Assembly (NCBI GenBank): GCA_035691185.1
Contig: DASSJN010000185.1
Span: 1-19,197 of the forward strand
From: RPQJ01 sp035691185
Lineage (GTDB): Bacteria; Pseudomonadota; Gammaproteobacteria; Steroidobacterales; Steroidobacteraceae
Length of the DNA: 19,197 bases
Direction of reading: 5' to 3'
Shown here: piece after piece, positions 13,341 through 19,197 of the stretch
Position numbering within the stretch: position 1 is the first letter of the stretch
How the letters are laid out: each line of letters opens with the position of its first letter
The notes under the pieces: generated by a model
Databases searched by the model: none
What the model was told of the DNA's origin: nothing
What the model saw: only the letters and a program-made list of their open reading frames with translations
Made by a program: the position numbers and the translations under genes

Positions 13341-14351
13341 ATGCCCAAGGCGGCCGTACCCGTACCCCGGACCTTCCAGGACCTGATCTTCGCGCTCCAG
13401 CGTTACTGGGCCGAGCGCGGCTGCGTGATCGTGCAGCCGTACGACATGGAGGTCGGCGCCGGCACGTTCCACACCGCGACCTTCCTGCGGGCCGTGGGTC
13501 CCGAACCGTGGAGCGCGGCATACGTGCAGCCGTCGCGTCGGCCGGCCGACGGCCGGTACGGCGACAACCCGTTCCGTCTGCAGCACTACTACCAGTACCA
13601 GGTGGTGATCAAACCGTCGCCGCCGGACTTCATCGAGCTGTACCTCGGGTCGTTGCGCGCGGTCGGCATCGACCCGCTGGTGCACGACATCCGCCTGGTC
13701 GAGGACAACTGGGAGTCGCCGACACTCGGCGCCTGGGGACTCGGCTGGGAAATCTGGCTGAACGGCATGGAGGTCACGCAGTTCACCTACTTTCAGCAGG
13801 TGGGCGGCCTCGACTGCCGCCCCGTCATGGGCGAGATCACTTACGGCCTCGAGCGCCTGGCGATGTACCTGCAGGGCGTCGAGAGCGTCTTCGACCTGGT
13901 CTGGACCGACGGTCCACTCGGCCGCGTCACCTACGGCGACGTCTTCCACCAGAACGAGGTCGAGCAGTCGCGGTTCAACTTCGAGCTCGCCGACGTCGAC
14001 GAACTCTTCCGGCAGTTCGACGCGCACGAGAAGGAGTGCCTGGGACTGCTCGAGGCGAAGCTGGCGTTGCCGGCCTACGAGCGCATGCTGAAGACCTCCC
14101 ACACGTTCAACCTGCTCGACGCCCGCAAGGCGATCTCGGTCACGGAGCGACAGCGCTACATCCTCCGCGTGCGCACGCTCGCCCGCGGCGTCGCGGAAGC
14201 GTATTACGCGAGTCGGGAGGCGCTGGGCTTCCCGATGCTGCGGAAGGGGGGACCGCCTGCTGTTTCCAACGGAAATCGGGGGCTGCCCCCCATTCCGCAC
14301 GTAGATCCGCCGCTGCCGGAAAAGGGCCTGACGACCAGGGGCCTCGCATGA
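13341..14351 (+). CDS. glyQ: Glycine--tRNA ligase alpha subunit
   Basis: Catalytic subunit of the heterotetrameric bacterial GlyRS, which charges tRNA-Gly in the cytoplasm. 336 aa; core motifs are IVQPYDMEVGAGTFH (30-44), SRRPADGRYGDNPFRLQHYY (65-84), EDNWESPTLGAWGLGWEIWL (121-140), FTYFQQVGG (148-156) and GEITYGLERLAMYLQG (164-179). The core ends near GFPML (296-300), where the family usually ends (E. coli about 303 aa). About 33 extra residues follow, Pro/Gly-rich and of low complexity. The ATG follows an extended -10 promoter; the Shine-Dalgarno sequence is weak. A longer frame to 13299 would start within the promoter. The stop overlaps the glyS ATG (ATGA). Confidence 0.97.
   Translation: MPKAAVPVPRTFQDLIFALQRYWAERGCVIVQPYDMEVGAGTFHTATFLRAVGPEPWSAAYVQPSRRPADGRYGDNPFRLQHYYQYQVVIKPSPPDFIELYLGSLRAVGIDPLVHDIRLVEDNWESPTLGAWGLGWEIWLNGMEVTQFTYFQQVGGLDCRPVMGEITYGLERLAMYLQGVESVFDLVWTDGPLGRVTYGDVFHQNEVEQSRFNFELADVDELFRQFDAHEKECLGLLEAKLALPAYERMLKTSHTFNLLDARKAISVTERQRYILRVRTLARGVAEAYYASREALGFPMLRKGGPPAVSNGNRGLPPIPHVDPPLPEKGLTTRGLA
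14270..14297 (+). repeat. Small imperfect palindrome inside the glyQ 3' extension
   Basis: CGGAA (14270-14274) pairs with TTCCG (14293-14297), and GGGGG (14278-14282) pairs with the C-run 14286-14291 around a CTG loop. It lies exactly in the codons for the non-conserved GlyQ tail. It resembles a short intergenic or REP-like palindrome read as protein; whether it is repeated elsewhere in the genome cannot be seen here. Confidence 0.4.
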
Positions 14352-16477
14352 GCGCCTGGCGCGATTTCCTGGTCGAGATCGGCACCGAGGAGCTGCCGCC
14401 CAAGTCGCTGTCGACGCTGAGCACCGCATTCGCGGACGGCGTCGAGAAAGGCCTGCGCGACGCCGGACTGCAGTTCAAGGCCGTCGAGCGGTTCGCGACG
14501 CCACGCCGCCTTGCCGTACGTGTCCGCCGGCTGTCGGAACGGCAGCCCGACCGCCCGCTCGAGAAGCGCGGCCCACCCGTGAAGGCCGCCTTCGACGCCG
14601 AAGGCCACCCGACCCAGGCTGCCCTCGCGTTCGCGCGCGGCTGCGGCGTCGACGTGACCGCCCTCGAGCGGCTCGACACGCCGAAGGGCCAGTGGCTCGT
14701 CCATCGCGGCGTAGAGGCCGGCGCGAGCACGGCGGCGCTCCTGCCCGGCATCGTCGTGGCGGCGCTCGACGCGCTGCCCGTTGCGAAGCGCATGCGCTGG
14801 GGCGCCGGTGAAGCGCAGTTCGTGCGGCCGGTGCACTGGGTGGTCCTGCTGTTCGGACGCGACGTCGTCGATGCCGAGATCCTCGGCATCCGCACCTCGA
14901 ACGTCACCTGCGGCCATCGATTCATGGCGCCGAAGCCGATCAGGCTGCCCACGCCAATGGCGTACGTGCGGTCATTGCACGAGCGCGGCCGCGTGCTGGC
15001 CGACGTGCAGGAGCGTCGCGAGACAATCCGCAAGGGCGTGATCGCCGCCGCCGAACGCATCGGCGGCGTGGCCGTCGTGTCGGAGGCGCTGCTCGACGAG
15101 GTGACGGGCCTCGTGGAGTGGCCGGTGCCGCTCGCCGGACGATTCGACGCACGGTTCCTGGAGCTGCCGCCCGAGGTGCCGATCGCGACGATGCAGGATC
15201 ACCAGCGTTACTTTCCCGTGCGCGACGCCGAGGGGCGGCTGATGCCGTGGTTCATCACGGTCTCGAACATCGAGAGCCTCGATCCGCCGCAGGTGATCGC
15301 GGGCAACGAGCGCGTGGTGCGGCCGCGGTTGTCGGACGCCGAATTCTTCTACGCGACGGACCGCCAGCGCCGTCTCGACTCCGGCCTGGAAGCGCTGCAG
15401 CGCGTGACGTTCCAGACGCAACTCGGCTCGCTGCACCAGAAGACGGAACGCGTGCGCGCACTCGCCCGCACGATTGCGGCGGGCATCGGCGGCGATCCGC
15501 AGCTCGCCGACCGTGCGGCGCAGCTCTCCAAATGCGACCTGCTCACGAGCATGGTGGGCGAATTCCCCGAACTGCAGGGGCTCATGGGTCGCTATTACGC
15601 TCAGCACGACGGCGAGGACGCCGAGGTCGCCGAGGCGCTGCGCGAGCAATACCTGCCACGCTTCGCGGGGGACGCGTTGCCGGCCACGCGCTCCGGCATG
15701 GCCGTGTCGATCGCGGACAAGCTCGACACGATCGCGGGCATCTACGCCACGGGCCAGAAGCCCTCCGGCACGCGCGATCCATTCGGCTTGCGGCGGGCCG
15801 CGCTCGGCCTGCTGCGCACCTCGATCGAACGCGGGCTCGACCTCGACTTGCAGCAGTTGCTGGCCCGGGCGGTCGCGGCGGCACGCTCCGACATGGAGGC
15901 GGTCGCGGCGGCGCAGGGCAAGGGCCTGGCGCCGGTCGACCTCGGGAGACTGCGCGACGAGGTCTACGACTACGTGATCGAGCGGTTACGCGCCTACTAC
16001 GTCGAAGGCGGCGCGGGCATCGCGGTGACATCCGAGATGTTCGATGCGGTGCTCGCGACGCGTCCCGCCTCGCCGCTCGACTTCGACGCGCGGCTGCGCG
16101 CGCTCGTGCAATTCCTGCAATTGCCGGATGCCGCGAGCCTCGCGTCCGCGAACAAGCGCATCGCGAACATCCTGCGCAAGACCGACGAGCCGGTTGGCGA
16201 CACGGTCGATCCGCAACGGTTGATCGATCCCGCGGAGCAGATCCTGGCGGAGCAGGTGGTCGCGATCGCAAGACTGGTCGAGCCGCGCTTCGCGGCCCGC
16301 GACTACACGCCGGGCCTGCAGCAACTCGCCGCACTGCGCCAGGCCGTCGACGACTTCTTCGACTCGGTGATGGTCATGACGGATGACGCGGCCTTGCGCT
16401 CGAACCGCCTCGCGTTGCTCAATCGCATGCGCGGCCTGTTCATGCGGGCCGCCGACCTGTCGCGCCTGCCCGGCTGA
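14348..16477 (+). CDS. glyS: Glycine--tRNA ligase beta subunit
   Basis: 709 aa, slightly longer than E. coli GlyS (689). It provides tRNA recognition in the alpha2-beta2 GlyRS. It begins MSAWRDFLVEIGTEELPPK, the typical GlyS N-terminus, and includes RFATPRRLAV (48-57), KRMRWG and FVRPVHWVVLLFG in the B3/B4-like region, IATMQDHQRYFPV, FFYATDRQ, SKCDLLTSMVGEFPELQG, KPSGTRDPFGLRRAALG and a C-terminal anticodon-binding DALR-like part (FFDSVMVMTDD). The ATG start overlaps the glyQ stop by 4 nt, so the subunits are translationally coupled. An open frame runs further upstream only as an overlap with glyQ. Confidence 0.97.
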   Translation: MSAWRDFLVEIGTEELPPKSLSTLSTAFADGVEKGLRDAGLQFKAVERFATPRRLAVRVRRLSERQPDRPLEKRGPPVKAAFDAEGHPTQAALAFARGCGVDVTALERLDTPKGQWLVHRGVEAGASTAALLPGIVVAALDALPVAKRMRWGAGEAQFVRPVHWVVLLFGRDVVDAEILGIRTSNVTCGHRFMAPKPIRLPTPMAYVRSLHERGRVLADVQERRETIRKGVIAAAERIGGVAVVSEALLDEVTGLVEWPVPLAGRFDARFLELPPEVPIATMQDHQRYFPVRDAEGRLMPWFITVSNIESLDPPQVIAGNERVVRPRLSDAEFFYATDRQRRLDSGLEALQRVTFQTQLGSLHQKTERVRALARTIAAGIGGDPQLADRAAQLSKCDLLTSMVGEFPELQGLMGRYYAQHDGEDAEVAEALREQYLPRFAGDALPATRSGMAVSIADKLDTIAGIYATGQKPSGTRDPFGLRRAALGLLRTSIERGLDLDLQQLLARAVAAARSDMEAVAAAQGKGLAPVDLGRLRDEVYDYVIERLRAYYVEGGAGIAVTSEMFDAVLATRPASPLDFDARLRALVQFLQLPDAASLASANKRIANILRKTDEPVGDTVDPQRLIDPAEQILAEQVVAIARLVEPRFAARDYTPGLQQLAALRQAVDDFFDSVMVMTDDAALRSNRLALLNRMRGLFMRAADLSRLPG

Positions 16478-16505
16478 CGGACAACCTGGGAGGCATCTCG
16501 TTCGC

Positions 16506-17240
16506 ATGCAATGGGTCCGCTCGCTGGTCTTCACCGGCCTGATGTTCGTCACGACCGCCGTCTTCGGCGTCATCGTGCTCGTGGCCGCGTGCCTGCCCCT
16601 GTCACTCGAGCAGCGCTATGCCATCCCTCGCACCTGGGGCCGCCTGCTGACCTGGCTGGCCGGCAAGGTCTGCGGGCTCCGGTACACGATCGAGGGCCGG
16701 GAGAACCTGCCGCAGCAGCCGTTCATCTCGCTCTGGAAGCACTCATCGGCCTGGGAGACGATGGCCCAGATGTTCGTCGTGCCGCCGGCGGCGTGGCTGC
16801 TCAAGCGCGAGGTCACCTGGATCCCGATCGTCGGTTGGGCAGTCCGCACCTACAAGCCGATCGCGATCAATCGCAAGGCCGGCCACTCCGCGGTGAACCA
16901 GGTCGTTGCACAGGGTCGCGAGCGGCTCGCGGCCGGCATGGGCATCATCGTCTACCCCGAAGGCACGCGCGTCGCCCCCGGCCAGACGCGCAAGTACGGC
17001 ATCAGCGGCGCGCTGCTCTCATGCGAAACCGGTGCGCCGATCGTGCCGATCGCCCACAACTCCGGCTATTTCTGGCGCCGTCGCAGCCTGCTCAAGAAGG
17101 CAGGCACGATTCGCGTCGTGATCGGGCCGCCGATCCGCCCGGACGGGCTCACGCCGCGCGAAGTGAACGAACGCGCGCAGCAGTGGATCGAGGCCAAGAT
17201 CGCGGAGATCGTCGCGGAGCCCGGCGGTCAGCCGCGCTGA
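16506..17240 (+). CDS. 1-acyl-sn-glycerol-3-phosphate acyltransferase (PlsC/LPLAT family)
   Basis: 244 aa inner-membrane enzyme that would acylate lysophosphatidic acid to phosphatidic acid. An N-terminal hydrophobic segment (about 8-30) is followed by the acyltransferase motifs: KHSSAWETM (78-86), where the catalytic His79 is followed by Glu84, giving HX4E in place of the usual HX4D; INRKAG (121-126); VYPEGTRVAPGQ (149-160); and PIVPIAHNSG (178-187). From memory, the KHxSxWE form is known in a beta/gammaproteobacterial subgroup, so the enzyme is probably active. It starts 28 nt after glyS with a GGGAGG 12-13 nt upstream. The last 13 nt overlap the convergent TfoX-domain gene. Confidence 0.93.
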   Translation: MQWVRSLVFTGLMFVTTAVFGVIVLVAACLPLSLEQRYAIPRTWGRLLTWLAGKVCGLRYTIEGRENLPQQPFISLWKHSSAWETMAQMFVVPPAAWLLKREVTWIPIVGWAVRTYKPIAINRKAGHSAVNQVVAQGRERLAAGMGIIVYPEGTRVAPGQTRKYGISGALLSCETGAPIVPIAHNSGYFWRRRSLLKKAGTIRVVIGPPIRPDGLTPREVNERAQQWIEAKIAEIVAEPGGQPR

Positions 17241-17596
17241 GAGCGGCGCGTCTTCGTCCCGGTCTTGCGGCGCTCGCGCGCCACCTTCGGCCGTGGCGCG
17301 GGCAGCGCCAGCGCGGTCGTCGCCACCAGGCGTGACAGCAGTTCGGAGTCTTCGAGCCCTTCGTCCACCAGCAGGTGTGGCCGGGCGCCCGGGTACGGCA
17401 GGCCCTCTTTCGGCGCGGCAAGCAGCGCCCGACCCTCGGCCGTGGGTTTCAGGAAGAACTGATTGTCGCACAGCAGCGCGACGACCTTGCCATCCGCGTA
17501 GAGCGCGTACTCTCCGAACATCCTGCGGAACGTGATCGAGCCCGCGCCACGGATCTGGTCGCAGACGTATTCGACGAAGCCGGGGTCCGTAGCCAC
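17228..17596 (-). CDS. TfoX/Sxy N-terminal domain protein
   Basis: 122 aa. The TfoX_N signature covers residues 5-95: ITFRRMFGEYALYADGK (21-37), VALLCDNQFFLKPT (39-52), PYPGARPHLLVDE (67-79). The C-terminal tail (100-122) is rich in Lys/Arg. Only the N-terminal domain of Sxy/TfoX is present; such stand-alone proteins are widespread and mostly uncharacterised, so a role in competence is not implied. The GTG start has GGAG 7 nt upstream. It follows the WS/DGAT-type gene by 28 nt on the same strand, probably co-transcribed, and its 3' end overlaps that of the acyltransferase gene by 13 nt. Confidence 0.9.
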   Translation of the reverse strand: MATDPGFVEYVCDQIRGAGSITFRRMFGEYALYADGKVVALLCDNQFFLKPTAEGRALLAAPKEGLPYPGARPHLLVDEGLEDSELLSRLVATTALALPAPRPKVARERRKTGTKTRRSQRG

Positions 17597-17624
17597 GCAC
17601 GTCTCCGCAAGGTGCAGGGTACCG

Positions 17625-19094
17625 TCATTGTCGCAGCCGTCGCGCGGACGCGCGAGGACTGCCGTCGCTGCCCGGGATGGCCGAGGGAACTCTGACGATT
17701 CGCGCGTGGCGCCCTGTCGAGGTGGCGCGTTCGAGCTGCGAGAACGCTTCGTTCACATACCGGGCCAGGCTTTCGACTTCGGGCATCGCTGCACCGTTGG
17801 CCGTGAAGCCGAACACCAGCTGCCCCGCGTAGGACATGAACGTGACGTTGAGCCCCACCCCCACGATCAGCGTCGAGACGGGGAACAACGCCTCGAGCCT
17901 CGCGCCGTTCAGGTACAGCGGGCGCTCCGGGCCGCGCACGTTCGACACGAGCATGTTCGCAGGCCGCATGCCGAAAAGTTCCGGCTTCGCCACCGTCAAG
18001 GTTTCGGACAACGCGAACGCCATGACCGCATACGCGTAGGCGACATCCTTGCCGAGGGTCTTGAGTTCCGCCTTCGCTGCCCGCGTGTTCGCGGCGATGG
18101 CCCGCAGGCGTGTGTCGATGCGCGCGTTGACGGGCCCGAGCGGCGGCCAGATGGCGGACACGTTCGTGGTCGCTGCCTCGACGCCTTCGTCGCGCAGCGA
18201 TACCGGGCACAGGGCGACGAGCGGGTGCTCGGGCACAAGACCGCGCTCGCGCAGGTAACGATTCATCGCGGCGTCGAGCACGCAGAGCGTCACGTCGTTC
18301 AACGTCGCGCCCGCGCGGCGCGCAATCGTCTTCATGCCGTCGAGCGGCAGCACCATGTGCGTGATCGCCCGGGAGTTGTAGATCGGCTCGTTCATCGGGG
18401 TGTGCGGCGCCGTGAATGCACGGATGCTGCGCGGCGTGTAGCCACGCAGGCCGCCGAGCACCTGCTCGACCATGTACAGCGAGCCGACGCCGATCGAGAG
18501 CGTACGACGCGCGAGCACGCGGGCCTCGCGCTCGAGCAGCTTCTGCACTCCGGCAGGAGCCCTGCGCGGGCGCGACGGGAGATCGAGCCCCACCGTCGTG
18601 CGGATCGTGCGATCCGTCGCCGACTCCGACAGCGAGCGGCGCAGGATTTCCATGCCCGATTCGCCGTCGACCAGCGCGTGGTGGCACTTGTGATAGATCG
18701 CGAAGCGACCGCCCTCGAGCCCGTCGATGACGTACACCTTCCAGCCGGGGCGATGACGCTCGAGCATCGGCGCGTGCAGGTCGGCGATCAGTTCGTGCAG
18801 CTGCTGGTTGCTGCCCGGCGCGGGCAGCGCCAGGTGCATCACGTGCCGGCGGACGTCGACCACCTCGAGTTCGCGCCAGAGCGGCATGCCCGACTTGCGG
18901 AATACCGGAACCCGGTTGAACGGCGCCCTGGGCCTGGCGGCACGGTAGGCGTCGACGATCTGCTGGACCACGCGCGCGCCCGCGCGTTTCGGCTTGCGCA
19001 GGATCAGCACCGAACCGACGTGGCGCGGATTGTCGACGCTCTCCGTGAGGAAGAACATCAGGTCCAGCATCGGGATCGGTGTGGTGGTGGCCAT
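17625..19094 (-). CDS. Wax ester synthase / diacylglycerol acyltransferase family protein (WS/DGAT)
   Basis: 489 aa, a normal length for the family, which makes wax esters or triacylglycerol from acyl-CoA and an alcohol or diacylglycerol at the membrane. The catalytic motif HHALVDG (138-144, HHxxxDG) is intact. Also present are GMPLW (69-73), TLNDVTLCVLDAAMNRYL (264-281, the ND motif) and SNVRGPERPLYLNGARL (384-400). The N-terminus MLDLMFFLTES fits the family. ATG start with AGGGCGAG upstream. It neighbours a TfoX-domain gene and, convergently, a PlsC-type acyltransferase, but no storage-lipid operon is apparent. Substrate preference cannot be read from sequence. Confidence 0.93.
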   Translation of the reverse strand: MATTTPIPMLDLMFFLTESVDNPRHVGSVLILRKPKRAGARVVQQIVDAYRAARPRAPFNRVPVFRKSGMPLWRELEVVDVRRHVMHLALPAPGSNQQLHELIADLHAPMLERHRPGWKVYVIDGLEGGRFAIYHKCHHALVDGESGMEILRRSLSESATDRTIRTTVGLDLPSRPRRAPAGVQKLLEREARVLARRTLSIGVGSLYMVEQVLGGLRGYTPRSIRAFTAPHTPMNEPIYNSRAITHMVLPLDGMKTIARRAGATLNDVTLCVLDAAMNRYLRERGLVPEHPLVALCPVSLRDEGVEAATTNVSAIWPPLGPVNARIDTRLRAIAANTRAAKAELKTLGKDVAYAYAVMAFALSETLTVAKPELFGMRPANMLVSNVRGPERPLYLNGARLEALFPVSTLIVGVGLNVTFMSYAGQLVFGFTANGAAMPEVESLARYVNEAFSQLERATSTGRHARIVRVPSAIPGSDGSPRASARRLRQ

Positions 19095-19197
19095 GCTCGC
19101 CCTGCGATCGTCCCGGAAGGCGGGGAGTCGCCGTCCCTCCCGGCAATGTCGGCCGCTGTTCGCGGCGCCCGCAGACCACTGTCGGGCGGGGCGCCGC
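19095..19197. other. Upstream region of the WS/DGAT gene at the window edge
   Basis: 103 nt of GC-rich sequence with no open frame I would call and no clear promoter. It probably contains the start of the WS/DGAT leader. Confidence 0.4.

Noticed and set aside
13238..14347. Upstream in-frame extension of glyS across glyQ
   Set aside because: It overlaps the whole conserved glyQ gene. GlyS homologues begin at the SAWRDFLVEIGTEELP-like segment, matching the ATG at 14348.

Overview
The window is GC-rich (roughly two thirds G+C by eye), densely packed and chromosomal in character. Every protein family points to a proteobacterium. The glnA / DUF4124 gene / ntrB order and the separate GlyQ and GlyS subunits fit a high-GC gammaproteobacterium best, but this is an inference from gene order and I cannot name a genus. 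I saw no tRNA, rRNA, CRISPR array, insertion sequence or phage gene.

Layout. (1) Positions 1-3232, minus strand: a nitrogen-control cluster, glnA, then a secreted DUF4124 protein, then ntrB (glnL), which is cut by the window edge. Upstream of glnA are a good sigma-54 promoter, a strong NtrC-like dyad and a possible sigma-70 promoter whose -10 box lies inside that dyad. (2) 3273-10337, minus strand: a respiratory operon. It reads: a 63-aa two-helix membrane protein, a 58-aa one-helix oxidase subunit, CuA subunit II, B-family heme-copper subunit I, heme O synthase (ctaB), a SCO copper chaperone, a large cytochrome b / ferredoxin / MvhD-like fusion, and a bacteriohemerythrin. (3) 10483-13056: a thiamine-diphosphate enzyme of the sulfoacetaldehyde acetyltransferase (Xsc) type, convergent with a TetR regulator. 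(4) 13341-17240, plus strand: glyQ, glyS and a PlsC-type acyltransferase. (5) 17228-19094, minus strand: a wax ester synthase/DGAT-family acyltransferase and a TfoX N-terminal-domain protein.

The most interesting part is block 2. Subunit I aligns without gaps to Thermus ba3 oxidase around the active site. It keeps all six metal-binding histidines but has Gln where the cross-linked Tyr should be (H240-x3-Q244). Loss of that Tyr is what separates NO-reductase-like members of the superfamily from O2 reductases. The same operon encodes a 703-aa fusion with a bis-heme cytochrome b core, an FDWF motif where Qo sites have PEWY, two [4Fe-4S] motifs, an MvhD-like cysteine domain and a periplasmic tail. 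A hemerythrin is translationally coupled to it by an ATGA overlap. I read the block as a terminal NO or O2 reductase with a dedicated quinone / iron-sulfur electron module. The motifs are seen directly; the physiological role is inferred.
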